Assembly (NCBI GenBank): GCA_963764695.1
Contig: CAVXTW010000003.1
Coordinates: 124,001-188,000, forward strand
Reading direction: 5' to 3'
Length of the DNA stretch: 64,000 bases
Origin: DATFRY01 sp963764695
GTDB taxonomy: Bacteria; Myxococcota_A; Polyangia; Haliangiales; Haliangiaceae
Positions 10,141 through 18,420 of this stretch are shown here, piece after piece; the first letter of the stretch is position 1, and every line of letters starts with the position of its first letter. Both the position numbers and the translations under genes were made by a program. The notes beneath the pieces are model-generated. The model was not told the origin of the DNA. It did not search any database and was given only the letters and a program-made list of their open reading frames with translations.

Positions 10141-10793
10141 CCGTGCCGGCGGCTCCGGTGCGGCGGCTCGTCTTCGCGACCCGCAACGCGGGCAAGCTGA
10201 CCGAGCTGCGCCAGCTCCTGGCCGAGCTCGACGGCGCGATCGAGGTGCTGTCTGCCGCCGATCTGGACCTGCCCGAGGTGGTCGAGGACGCCGACACCTT
10301 CGCCGGCAACGCGGCCAAGAAGGCGCTGTCCGCATCGCGCGCGGCGGGACTGCCGGCCCTGGCCGACGACAGCGGCCTCGAGGTCGACGCGCTGGGCGGC
10401 GCGCCCGGCGTGATCAGCGCGCGCTACGCCGGCCCCGAGCAGGACGACCGCCGCAACAACGACAAGCTGCTCGCCGCGCTGGCCCGCGTCCCGCCCCAGC
10501 GCCGCACCGCCCGCTTCCGCTCCGTTCTGGCGCTGGCCGACACCGCTGGCTCGCTCGGCGAGCGCGTGCTGACCGCCGAGGGCACCTGCGAGGGCATGAT
10601 CCTCGAGGCGCCGCGCGGCACCGGCGGCTTCGGCTACGACCCGCTCTTCTTCTCGCCGGAGCTGGGCATGACCTTCGCCGAGGCCGGCATCGGGCCCAAG
10701 AACCACCTTTCCCACCGGGCCCGCGCCATGCGCGCCATGCGCCCGCAGCTTCTCGACTACTTCCGGCTTGCCAAGCCCCCGTTCACGGAGTAA
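10137..10793 (+). CDS. rdgB: Non-canonical purine NTP pyrophosphatase (RdgB/HAM1)
   Basis: A 218-residue HAM1-family protein. Visible motifs are the N-terminal nucleotide-binding FATRNAGKLTEL, the metal-site region ADDSGLEVDALGGAPG, and the C-terminal GFGYDPLFF...FAE signature. It hydrolyses dITP, ITP and XTP to monophosphates, keeping these bases out of DNA and RNA. It starts within the last codon of rph (ATGA overlap), so the two are co-translated. The 22 bp after its stop lead straight into tRNA-Pro, with no terminator seen between. Confidence 0.95.
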   Translation: MTVPAAPVRRLVFATRNAGKLTELRQLLAELDGAIEVLSAADLDLPEVVEDADTFAGNAAKKALSASRAAGLPALADDSGLEVDALGGAPGVISARYAGPEQDDRRNNDKLLAALARVPPQRRTARFRSVLALADTAGSLGERVLTAEGTCEGMILEAPRGTGGFGYDPLFFSPELGMTFAEAGIGPKNHLSHRARAMRAMRPQLLDYFRLAKPPFTE

Positions 10794-10815
10794 ATCGAGG
10801 TTCGTTCGCAAACCC

Positions 10816-10889
10816 CGGGGTGTGGCGCAGCCTGGTAGCGCACCTGTTTTGGGAGCAGGGAGTCGGAGGTTCAAATCCTCTCACCCCGA
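10816..10889 (+). tRNA. tRNA-Pro (anticodon TGG)
   Basis: A 74-base cloverleaf with a 7-bp acceptor stem (CGGGGTG with CACCCCG), an anticodon loop TTTGGGA giving TGG, and a standard T arm containing GTTCAAATC. CCA is not encoded. It is probably read through from rph-rdgB or shares a promoter with the tRNA-Arg 38 bp downstream. Confidence 0.95.
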
Positions 10890-10927
10890 CGACGATGGCA
10901 GATCCGGGCCGCTGCCCGCCCTTTCAC

Positions 10928-11001
10928 GCGCCCATAGCTCAGCCGGATAGAGCAATGGCCTTCTAAGCCATGGGTCGCAGGTTCGAGTCCTGCTGGGCGC
11001 G
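10928..11001 (+). tRNA. tRNA-Arg (anticodon TCT)
   Basis: A 74-base cloverleaf with acceptor stem GCGCCCA/TGGGCGC, anticodon loop CTTCTAA giving TCT, and T loop GTTCGAGTC. CCA is not encoded. Its last 26 bases plus one more are repeated perfectly at 16229-16255, so this gene is the intact side of a probable integration site. Confidence 0.95.
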
Positions 11002-11002
11002 C
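10976..11002 (+). repeat. Putative attachment site: 27-bp repeat, copy in tRNA-Arg
   Basis: A 27-bp stretch covering the T arm and 3' acceptor strand of tRNA-Arg. It recurs without mismatch 5,253 bp downstream. The bases flanking each copy differ, which gives sharp repeat ends. Integrases commonly use this part of tRNA genes as their crossover site. Confidence 0.7.
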
Positions 11003-11038
11003 AGAATTACAAGCACGGTGATCAGGCCCCGCACCTGA

Positions 11039-11461
11039 TCAGTCGTCGCACTGCTGTCGCTGCGAGATCTTCCCCTTCCAGACGATCTTGCCGGCCTCGT
11101 CGAGCAGCGCCGCGTCGATGACGAAGTTGACGCAGTCCGTGAAGTCCTTGTCGACCTCGAGCGCGATCTCCAGCGGCTGGCCGGCCTTCACCTCCCCGTC
11201 GTGCTTCGGCCCGGTCTTCTTGCCCTCGTCCTCCCAGCGCGTCTGCACCGACGCCTTGTGGGGCTCCGCCGCCGAGGTCGAGATCGTGCACTTGACCGGA
11301 TCGAGCAGGCGAACACCGCGCCCCTTGATCGGCAGCTTCTTCTTCGGTTCGGTCGCGAGGACACAGTCCAGCTTCGCCCTGTGCTTGCCGTGCGCCGGCG
11401 CCAGACCGGGGCGAGCGAGCCAGGCTGCAGCGATCAGCGCGATGAAGGAGATCCTGAGCAT
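11039..11461 (-). CDS. Secreted protein of unknown function
   Basis: A 140-residue protein with a typical signal peptide (hydrophobic core at residues 4-17, cleavage probably after APAHG). The mature part is Lys-rich and contains four Cys, two of them in LDC and VKC contexts, plus a beta-rich segment. I do not recognise a family. It probably folds as a small disulfide-bonded beta-sandwich in the periplasm or outside. It is the last gene before tRNA-Arg and lies inside the 27-bp repeat-bounded segment. ATG 11461 was chosen for the signal peptide; an upstream reading to 11830 is the reverse-frame shadow of the next gene. Confidence 0.6.
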   Translation of the reverse strand: MLRISFIALIAAAWLARPGLAPAHGKHRAKLDCVLATEPKKKLPIKGRGVRLLDPVKCTISTSAAEPHKASVQTRWEDEGKKTGPKHDGEVKAGQPLEIALEVDKDFTDCVNFVIDAALLDEAGKIVWKGKISQRQQCDD

Positions 11462-11621
11462 GGCAGACCATACGCCGGGCGCCCCCCATCTTCTTCCCGA
11501 ACTCGCCGTGTTTGTCGCCAAGCAATGGCGTCGTGCCACGGCATTCGCCGTTCTCGTCCGGGACGAGATCTTGCCGCGTTGGCTCCCCGCTCGGCGAGGA
11601 GCGGTGTCGTCCCGGCTCATG

Positions 11622-11957
11622 TCAGGCATCGCGGTGGGTCGGGAGCGCGAAGGAGAACACGGCGCCCGCCCCGACCTTGCCCTCGGCCCAGACGCGACCG
11701 CCATGGCGCCGCACGATGCGCTGAACGAGCGCGAGGCCGACACCGGTGCCTTCGAATTCGGATTCGGCGTGAAGTCGCTGGAATACTCCGAACAGTCTGC
11801 CCGCATAGTGCGGGTCGAAGCCCGCGCCATTGTCTACCACGTCGTAGACGACCTCCTCCTCACTGACGGTGCCGCCGACCGAGATGGTCGGTCTGGGTTG
11901 CTTGCGTGTGTACTTGAGCGCGTTGGCCAGCAGGTTCAGCCACACCTGCTTGGTCAT
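11622..11957 (-). CDS. Stand-alone histidine-kinase ATPase domain (HATPase_c only)
   Basis: An 111-residue protein that is nothing but a GHKL/HATPase_c domain. It shows the N box (LNLLANALKYT), the G1 box (VDNGAGFD), an F box (LFGVFQRLH) and the G2 box (GTGVGLALVQRIVRRHGG). No HisKA dimerisation domain, phospho-accepting His or sensor domain precedes it. Its ATG overlaps the stop of the large upstream gene (ATGA), so the pair is translationally coupled. It resembles the C-terminal end of phytochrome-type kinases, such as the second kinase core at 31-31.7 kb. It may be a remnant of a kinase truncated when this segment was rearranged, or a free ATP-binding partner domain. Confidence 0.65.
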   Translation of the reverse strand: MTKQVWLNLLANALKYTRKQPRPTISVGGTVSEEEVVYDVVDNGAGFDPHYAGRLFGVFQRLHAESEFEGTGVGLALVQRIVRRHGGRVWAEGKVGAGAVFSFALPTHRDA

Positions 11958-14900
11958 CGGGGCAGTTCGGCAAGCCAGCGCCGCGCCAGCGCTGCGGTCG
12001 AGGTGACACTCGTGTCGTCCTTCTCGCCGGATATGACGACCCCGTAAGCTCGGCGCGCCGCGGCGGTCATGCCGGCCGCCGCGGCGATGCGCCCCGCGAC
12101 GATGTGATCGATCGGATCGATCCGGCCGCGCGCGCTGACCGCCCGGCGAATCGCGTCGAGCGCATCTCGATGGCGGCCAGCGCCAGCGTAGCAGACCGCC
12201 AGCGTATGAAGGGATGCGGCGCTGGGGGACTCCTTCGCAATGGCCTGCTCGAGCTCCGCGATGACGGGCGCCAGGTCGCGGCCCACGAACAGATACATCC
12301 ATGAGGTCGAGTTTCGCCACCGCCGTGACTTGCCTGCCTCGCTGGCGCGGATGGAGTCGAGGATCGCCCGCGCGCGCTCGGGCTGGCCACGTGCGATCCA
12401 CGACGCCGCGAGCACCTCCTGGACGCGTGTGGTCGCGCCGTCCGGCATCGAGCCCGCGGCGAGCCGCTCGAGCTCGGACCACGCGCGTGAACGGCCCAGC
12501 AGCCAGGCCCTGGCTGCCAGGAGATCGGCATCCGTGCCGATCGGCAGCGCCTTGATCGCTTGCAGCGCCTCGCGGTACCGGCCCAGCGCGGACAGCGACT
12601 CTGACCGGACGCGGCGGCAGGGGTCGTCGAGGTCGCGGGCCCGGGGACATTCTCCGTCGAGGAGGGCAAGCCCCCTGACCTGATCGAACCGCGCCAGGAG
12701 CGCCGCCGCGGCCAGGCGGATGCGCCGCAGGTCTCCGCGCTGCCCGCCCGTCCAGAATCGGGCGTTCACACGGATGGCCCCCTTCGCGGCATCCGCGTCG
12801 GCGAACGCCCAGTCGAGGAGATGGCGCGCATCGTCGAGCCGGCCGGCGTCTGCGGCGCGGAGGATCGCCGGCGCCAGGAACTGTGGCGCCATCCCCGTCG
12901 TGATCAGCCGCATGCGCTCGCCGTCCTCGCGGACGACATAGAACGTCAGGCGCGGGGCTGGTCCGGGAGCCGGCCCGGGCGCCCCGACGTCGTATCGCTC
13001 CACCGGACCGGCTCGCCCCAGCGATCGCACGTCCCTCAAGGTACCGAGGACGTGATCGGCCACGATGCGTGGTGTGACCCTCACGCCCTCGACGTCGAGG
13101 AGCGGAAAGTGCCCGAGGCGCAGATTCGCCCCCCCCGCAGGTCCCGCTCCCTCCGTCTGGCGCCGATCCCGGCTCATCCAGCGCTTCCCGTCCTCGAAGA
13201 CGGTGTTGCTGGCCCACAGGGCCAGGAGCTCGGCCGGCGTCTTCGGCTCGCCGGAGACTCGCCGCAGACGGCCGATGAGGTCGCGGTGCGCCCTGGTCGC
13301 CGGCGTGTCCGCGCCCTTCACGCGGATCATGCGCCGGAGGCGGTCGTGGTCGCCCACCTGGAGCGACGCGACGAAGTACCTGTGCAGCGCCCGCTGGCGC
13401 GCGGACTCGGGGATCTGTCCGAGGGCACGCCCGAACGCCGCGTCGTCGCGCGCCGCGGCCAGACGGAACGCCGCTTTCCAGTCCAGGTCCTCGATCTCTT
13501 CTGCCAGCTTCGCCAGCGTCGCGGTGTCTCCGGCGCCGAGGAGCACGTCCAGAAGTGGGCGTTCGAGCTCGGTCCTGCCGAGCTCACGGGCCCTGACCAG
13601 GGCCTGCCCCGCGCGCTTCAGATCGCCCCCGAGGTAGGACGAATCGTCGCCCATGGCGAGCAGCACGCCCATCTCGCGCGGATAGAACGTGTTCTTGGGC
13701 TCCAGCGCGGCGGCCCGCTCCAGCTCGGCGATCGTGGACCGGCGGTGGAAGCCGGGCACGTCCCAGCGACCGATCTGGTCGCGGCGAAGAACGACGGCCA
13801 TGATCCCACGAGCCTGCGGCAGCGACGGGGCGGCCTCGACCGCTCGGCGGGCAGCAGCTTCCGCCTCCGTCATCAGTCCGGCGTTCGCCAGGAGCAGCGA
13901 CAACCGGATCGAGCGGCCGGCGTTGCGCGGCTCCCGATCGAGCAGCTTCCTGGCCTCCTTCAGGGCGCCGGCCACGTCGCCCGCTCGCCACATGCGGCTG
14001 GTCCGGTGCTCGAAGCGAATCCACAGCCGGGGCGAGGCCAGCAGGGACCGCACGCCCCTGGTCATTGCTTCCAGCTCGTGCGGCTCGACGCGACCGCGAG
14101 ACAGAGTGAAGCGCATCTCGCCGCGCAGCTCGCGCCCCTTCATCTCGAAGCGATGCGAGTAGCTGGCCGGCCCGAACGTCTGGTTCGCCGCAGGCAGGGC
14201 GATCGGCTCGAAGCCCTCGGGCACGTGGATCGCGTAGTGCCACTCCACCACATGCGGAACGAGCAGGCGGGGGTGCTGCGGCCGGTGGTGCGCGGCATCC
14301 ACACCGCCGGTCTTCTCGGCGGGCTGGCGGAGATCGGCGGGCAGGAGCTCGAAGAGCGCGTCGACACCGACGTTCACCGTCGCTCCCTCCTCGAGGGCGT
14401 GGAAGGTCCTCGCCCGATCGGCGGCGACCTCGATCGTGAACGGAGTCGAGAGATCGTCGGCGCGGGTGACGCGATGGCGGACGAACCGCTGGGCGCGGTA
14501 GCTGGTCTCGACGAAGTCCTCGAAGTAGCGCGCCACCGCGGCCGGATCGGTCCGGCGATGGTGCATGCGGGTCGCGATCTCCGGCGTCCCGGCGAAGCGC
14601 GCTGTATGGACCAGCGACGCGCTGCCGACATCGAGCATGGTGGCGGCAACGTTCACGGCGATGTGGTTATCGGCAGCGCGCGAGGTCGCGGTGCGGAGAA
14701 GGTTGCGTGTGGACGGAGCGGCCTGCAGGGCCCAGCGCCCTTCCAGGTCCGGGGACAGCTGACCTGGCCGCGCGACCGCGATCGTCGGATCGATCCACAG
14801 CTTCTCGCCCGGCACGTACACGATGACGTGGTCGAACTCGCTCACACCGGGGAGACGGGCGCGGATGTCTTCGTCGGACCCGCGATTGACCAGGGCCACG

Positions 14901-16003
14901 TGCGCCTCGATCCCGGCGCGGGCAAGCAGCGCGACCAGGAAGGTCGCCAGATCCTCGCAATCTCCGTAGCGGTGCTGCCATACCTCGGCCGGGGTCCACG
15001 GGCCGATCTCGTTCTGGCCGAGCCCGACGCCGGTAGGGCGAAGATCGCGGTGCACGAGGTCGACCGCGCGAGCAATGGTCTGGCGCCGCGTCCCGCCGCG
15101 CTGGACCTGCACCTCTGCAGGAAGCGGCCCGGCCGCGATCTGGCGCCGGACCAGGGAGCCGTAATCGCGAGCCACCCGCGCCCAGTCGCTTCCGGTGGAG
15201 AATCCGACCGACGGCAGCACCGCGTGGTCTCCCGGAGTCTTGTAGGGCGGCCGGGGGATGGGAAGCAGAGCGCCCGCCTCGTAGATGCGCCGCTTGCGTC
15301 CCGCCGCCTGCTCGACCCGCCTGGTCGCGATGCCGCGCAGATCTTCGTCGATGCTGAGCGGCATCGCGGCGGGGGAGTCGATGACGACGCGACTCTGCGT
15401 GACCTCGTCGGTCGCGTGACCGATCGTGGTGCGGAACACGCCGCCGCCCGAGAAGCTCGGCCTGTGTTCGCGCATGGTCATCACGACCTCGGCGATCGCG
15501 CCGGAGGCGACGGCAGGGAGCGAGGCGCGGAGCAGGCGAAGATCGCCGACGACATGTGAGTCCGCGGTCGGACCGCCACCGAACGCGACGGTGCGAGGAT
15601 CGAGGCGGTGGAACTGACCGCTACGGTCCAGCACTCGGGCGTCGACGACGGGCGTGTCCTGGAACCAAGGCGACCACCAGACGGTGAGGGTCTGCCAGGC
15701 CTCGGCGCCTTCGGCCGTCTCGATCGCGACGATGCTGCGGTACCGCGCCGTGGTGGTCCCGTTCGGCTCGACCCGGAAGATCACCTCGTCGAGAAGCCGG
15801 GCAGTACCGGCCTTCTTGTCGGGCCGGGCCCCAGCGCCGGCGCGCCGCAACTCCACTGCCGACGCCGTCATCGGCTGCTCGCCGAACCCCGAGGCGTGCG
15901 CGAGCGGCGCCATCAGTGCACCTCGCGCGGCACAGAGCGCGAGCACGACCCCGGCCGCCAGGGTGCAGCGGCGCCAGACCCCGAGACTTCGAGAGCTACG
16001 CAT
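11954..16003 (-). CDS. Secreted DUF3857/transglutaminase-like protein with TPR repeats
   Basis: A 1349-residue exported protein with a signal peptide (residues 1 to about 36). It then has a DUF3857-type beta domain and a transglutaminase-like core whose catalytic triad is visible: Cys in YGDCEDLATFL, His in FDHVIVYV, Asp in LWIDPT. A second beta region follows, and the C-terminal half is made of TPR-like helical pairs. Such proteins are common in myxobacteria and Bacteroidetes; their substrates are unknown, and the transglutaminase core may crosslink or cleave peptides. It is coupled to the lone ATPase domain downstream and fills most of the tRNA-bounded segment. The start is ATG 16003, directly before the signal peptide; the upstream TTG extension to 16186 is unlikely. 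Confidence 0.8.
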   Translation of the reverse strand: MRSSRSLGVWRRCTLAAGVVLALCAARGALMAPLAHASGFGEQPMTASAVELRRAGAGARPDKKAGTARLLDEVIFRVEPNGTTTARYRSIVAIETAEGAEAWQTLTVWWSPWFQDTPVVDARVLDRSGQFHRLDPRTVAFGGGPTADSHVVGDLRLLRASLPAVASGAIAEVVMTMREHRPSFSGGGVFRTTIGHATDEVTQSRVVIDSPAAMPLSIDEDLRGIATRRVEQAAGRKRRIYEAGALLPIPRPPYKTPGDHAVLPSVGFSTGSDWARVARDYGSLVRRQIAAGPLPAEVQVQRGGTRRQTIARAVDLVHRDLRPTGVGLGQNEIGPWTPAEVWQHRYGDCEDLATFLVALLARAGIEAHVALVNRGSDEDIRARLPGVSEFDHVIVYVPGEKLWIDPTIAVARPGQLSPDLEGRWALQAAPSTRNLLRTATSRAADNHIAVNVAATMLDVGSASLVHTARFAGTPEIATRMHHRRTDPAAVARYFEDFVETSYRAQRFVRHRVTRADDLSTPFTIEVAADRARTFHALEEGATVNVGVDALFELLPADLRQPAEKTGGVDAAHHRPQHPRLLVPHVVEWHYAIHVPEGFEPIALPAANQTFGPASYSHRFEMKGRELRGEMRFTLSRGRVEPHELEAMTRGVRSLLASPRLWIRFEHRTSRMWRAGDVAGALKEARKLLDREPRNAGRSIRLSLLLANAGLMTEAEAAARRAVEAAPSLPQARGIMAVVLRRDQIGRWDVPGFHRRSTIAELERAAALEPKNTFYPREMGVLLAMGDDSSYLGGDLKRAGQALVRARELGRTELERPLLDVLLGAGDTATLAKLAEEIEDLDWKAAFRLAAARDDAAFGRALGQIPESARQRALHRYFVASLQVGDHDRLRRMIRVKGADTPATRAHRDLIGRLRRVSGEPKTPAELLALWASNTVFEDGKRWMSRDRRQTEGAGPAGGANLRLGHFPLLDVEGVRVTPRIVADHVLGTLRDVRSLGRAGPVERYDVGAPGPAPGPAPRLTFYVVREDGERMRLITTGMAPQFLAPAILRAADAGRLDDARHLLDWAFADADAAKGAIRVNARFWTGGQRGDLRRIRLAAAALLARFDQVRGLALLDGECPRARDLDDPCRRVRSESLSALGRYREALQAIKALPIGTDADLLAARAWLLGRSRAWSELERLAAGSMPDGATTRVQEVLAASWIARGQPERARAILDSIRASEAGKSRRWRNSTSWMYLFVGRDLAPVIAELEQAIAKESPSAASLHTLAVCYAGAGRHRDALDAIRRAVSARGRIDPIDHIVAGRIAAAAGMTAAARRAYGVVISGEKDDTSVTSTAALARRWLAELPR

Positions 16004-16228
16004 GCTGCGAGTATCGGCCCGGACGTGATGTTGTTGCCCCGCCTCCGCTACTCCCGTGAGCGGCGCGCGGCTGCACGCGACGGGGGCAAGACGCACCGCG
16101 CGTTCCTTCTTCCAGCGCGAGACGTCGATGGTGGAACAAGAACGTCCTGGCGCTCGCCCCGACCACGAAGTAGCCCCCCTTGCCAACTCCGCGGAACCGC
16201 GAACTCACTTTACTTCCACGCCGCGAGG

Positions 16229-16255
16229 CGCAGGTTCGAGTCCTGCTGGGCGCGC
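16229..16255 (+). repeat. Putative attachment site: second copy of tRNA-Arg 3' end
   Basis: A perfect 27-bp copy of 10976-11002 with no tRNA around it: the upstream bases do not continue the D or anticodon arms. It lies 47 bp before tRNA-His. Without the intervening 5.25 kb, tRNA-Arg would sit directly before tRNA-His, giving an ordinary Pro-Arg-His cluster. Confidence 0.7.
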
Positions 16256-16302
16256 TTGCGCCCCCGGGACCCCGCCGGGTATATAACGTTCCGCAGTCTT
16301 AC

Positions 16303-16379
16303 GGTGGGAGTAGCTCAGTTGGTAGAGCACCGGGTTGTGGCCCCGGTTGCCGCGGGTTCAATCCCCGTCTCTCACCCCA
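16303..16379 (+). tRNA. tRNA-His (anticodon GTG)
   Basis: Cloverleaf with the extra 5' G at 16303 expected of tRNA-His, acceptor stem GTGGGAG/CTCTCAC with one G-T pair, anticodon loop TTGTGGC giving GTG, and T loop GGTTCAATC. The CCA end is encoded (16377-16379), unlike the Pro and Arg genes upstream. Confidence 0.95.
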
Positions 16380-16384
16380 GATCC

Positions 16385-16404
16385 GGCCCGCCCTTCGGCG
16401 GGCC
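16385..16404 (+). terminator. Hairpin terminator after tRNA-His
   Basis: Perfect 8-bp stem GGCCCGCC/GGCGGGCC around a CTTC tetraloop, starting 5 bp after the tRNA. There is no T tract, so termination by this hairpin alone is likely but not certain. Confidence 0.6.
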
Positions 16405-16592
16405 ACGTCGCGCCTGAAGCATCGCTGTTGCGTGATGGAGCTGTTGCAGCCGCGTTGCGCCGCGAGGTGCCGGCGGCGCCAGGTGCCCGACTTGTGTCGG
16501 GGGCACAGGCGTTCTCGCGCGGTACGACGGTTGCTCTCCTCCCGAGCCCACAACCAGGTCGCGGCGCGAGCCCGGCCACGAGGAGGAGATCC

Positions 16593-17063
16593 ATGGACCG
16601 CTCACGTATTCGTTCGATCGCGCTCGGCGCGATCCTCGCGCTCGGCCTCATCGGAATGGGCACTGGCTGCGCGCTCGACGAGGGCATCGACGAGGCGACG
16701 ACCGATCCGGCCGTCCCGCAGGCGCCGGAGCTCGACGAGGTGCTCGCGGCGGATCCATCGGCGCCGAAGGACCTGGAGGAGGTCTGGCCGGGCAGCGCGC
16801 GCGCCCAGGAGCTCCAGTCGCTGGCCGGCGGCTGGGGGCGGATCTGCTCGCCCGACGGAAACGCCGGCCTCTACAACGGCGCGCTCGGCTGGCATTGCCC
16901 CGGCCGATTTCTACAGAACCTGAACAACGGGCACCGCATCTACGTGCACCGGCTGTACTGGTGCTCGTCGGAGGGGCGCTACTACTATCTGGTCAACGAC
17001 AACCACTATCACGCGGGCCTCATCAAGGCCTCGCTCATCTGCGGCGGCAACCCGCCCGTATGA
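16593..17063 (+). CDS. Small secreted lipoprotein, unknown function
   Basis: A 156-residue protein behind a strong ribosome site (AGGAGGAG, 5 bp before the ATG). The signal peptide ends in a lipobox-like MGTGC at residues 22-26. An acidic linker follows, then a compact C-terminal domain rich in Tyr, Asn and His with three or four Cys, which suggests a disulfide-stabilised extracellular fold. The pattern of aromatic residues recalls small carbohydrate-binding or peptidase-inhibitor domains, but I cannot assign it. It overlaps the start region of the next gene. Confidence 0.65.
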   Translation: MDRSRIRSIALGAILALGLIGMGTGCALDEGIDEATTDPAVPQAPELDEVLAADPSAPKDLEEVWPGSARAQELQSLAGGWGRICSPDGNAGLYNGALGWHCPGRFLQNLNNGHRIYVHRLYWCSSEGRYYYLVNDNHYHAGLIKASLICGGNPPV

Positions 17064-17092
17064 TGCATTCACGGGCGTGTGATCTGACGGCG

Positions 17093-17521
17093 ATGGTCAG
17101 AACCCTGTCGATGTCATCGATGGCGTTGCTGTCGCTGGCCGGGCTGCTCACGGCGGCCTGCGGTCGCGACGGCGATCGTCCGGCCGAGAAGGGCCAGGCC
17201 ACCGCGACAGCAGCTCCGGTGCGGAACGAACCGGGCCGGTCCGACGTCTCCGCGAGCGGCGCGCGTGCGAGCGATGTGACGGAGGCGGATCCGCTTCTGC
17301 TCGCCGTCTGTCGGGCTCACGATGAGGTCGTGGCCGAAGGCGTCCCACAGGAGCGGCTGCTGCAGTTCGCGGCGCTGCGATCGATGGAACGCCACGGTGT
17401 CACCGAGGCGCAGATGTCCGCGCTCGGCGCGACCCCGCAGGACCTGCTCGCCAGCATTCTCGCTCGGGGTGCCCCGCCGGCATGTGCTGAATCGATCGCG
17501 ACGCTGAAGGCGCGGCTCTGA
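17093..17521 (+). CDS. Small lipoprotein, unknown function
   Basis: A 142-residue protein with a signal peptide and lipobox LLTAAC (Cys near residue 23). A flexible Ala/Glu-rich linker is followed by a helical C-terminal half with two Cys. ATG 17093 gives a normal-length signal; in-frame ATGs at 17060 and 17063 overlap the stop of the previous lipoprotein gene and would give a 35-residue leader, which is also possible and would couple the two. No known family is recognised. Confidence 0.55.
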   Translation: MVRTLSMSSMALLSLAGLLTAACGRDGDRPAEKGQATATAAPVRNEPGRSDVSASGARASDVTEADPLLLAVCRAHDEVVAEGVPQERLLQFAALRSMERHGVTEAQMSALGATPQDLLASILARGAPPACAESIATLKARL

Positions 17522-17650
17522 ATCCCGCCCGCTGTGCGAAAACGTACTCGACGCGCTTGAACGAAGTGCGAGCGCACATGTGACAGACGCGAACCCCATG
17601 CGGCCGAAGAAGGAACGGTCGTGTCCGGTTCGGCGGGTTATCCCGCCAGC

Positions 17651-18406
17651 ATGCGAGCCATGGTGCTGAGTGTGACCGCAGTCCTGGCGGGCTGTTCTCT
17701 CGGAGATGGGCCGTCCGACGACGGAGGTGCGGAGATCGACGGCGTTGTCGTGTCGCTGACGTTCGATGACACGTTCGACGACCAGCAGGCCGCCATCGAC
17801 CTGCTCGACGAGCGGGGGATGCGCGGCACGTTCTACGTCAACAGCGCGCGCATCGGTTCGTCGCAGGCGCTGTCGGCGAGCCAGCTGCTCGACCTGCAGT
17901 CGAATGGACACGAGATCGCCGGCCACACGATCGATCACGTGAACCTGTCGATGATCGAGCCGGCCGAGCAGCGCCGGCAGGTGTGCGACGACCGGGTGAC
18001 GCTGATGGACATGGGGTTCGAGGTGACGTCGTTCGCCTACCCCTTCGGCGCCGCCGATGCGATGACCCCGCAGATCGTGGCCGAGTGTGGCTACAACTCG
18101 GCGCGCGACATCGGCGGCATGAGCAATCCCGTCCCGCCGCCCGACCCGTACGTGATACGCACGGCGCCGTCGGTCAAGGCGGAGACCACGGCCGACGACC
18201 TGGAGGGATACGTGGCCGAGGCCGAGCCGGACGGGTGGGTGCCGATCGTGTTCCATCACGTGTGCGACGGCTGCAGCACCATCGGGATCGCCCCGGCCGT
18301 CCTGGAGGACTTCCTCGACCGGCTGGAGGCGAGGGGGACCCAGGTGCTCACCGTCGATGAAGTCATCGGCGGCGACATGCAGCCGGCGGTCGCGTCGGCG
18401 CCCTGA
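17651..18406 (+). CDS. Polysaccharide deacetylase (NodB domain) lipoprotein
   Basis: A 251-residue protein. A short signal peptide with lipobox LAGC is followed by a NodB-homology domain: the catalytic/metal TFDDTFDD motif, the metal-ligand motif HEIAGHTIDH, the FAYPFG motif, and a late PIVFHHV strand. Such carbohydrate esterase family 4 enzymes remove N- or O-acetyl groups from peptidoglycan, chitin-like or exopolysaccharide chains. The lipid anchor places it on the outside of a membrane. A GTG at 17621 would lengthen the leader by ten residues. It is followed 14 bp later by an LtrA-like gene. Confidence 0.85.
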   Translation: MRAMVLSVTAVLAGCSLGDGPSDDGGAEIDGVVVSLTFDDTFDDQQAAIDLLDERGMRGTFYVNSARIGSSQALSASQLLDLQSNGHEIAGHTIDHVNLSMIEPAEQRRQVCDDRVTLMDMGFEVTSFAYPFGAADAMTPQIVAECGYNSARDIGGMSNPVPPPDPYVIRTAPSVKAETTADDLEGYVAEAEPDGWVPIVFHHVCDGCSTIGIAPAVLEDFLDRLEARGTQVLTVDEVIGGDMQPAVASAP

Positions 18407-18420
18407 GTTACGCTGGGGCG

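Noticed and set aside
11039..11830. A 263-residue reading upstream of the secreted 140-residue protein
   Set aside because: The N-terminal extension is the reverse-frame shadow of the HATPase gene; the signal peptide marks the true start at 11461.
12821..15559. A 912-residue plus-strand reading opposite the DUF3857/transglutaminase gene
   Set aside because: Composition and lack of motifs show a GC-rich antisense shadow; the minus strand has signal peptide, catalytic triad and TPRs.
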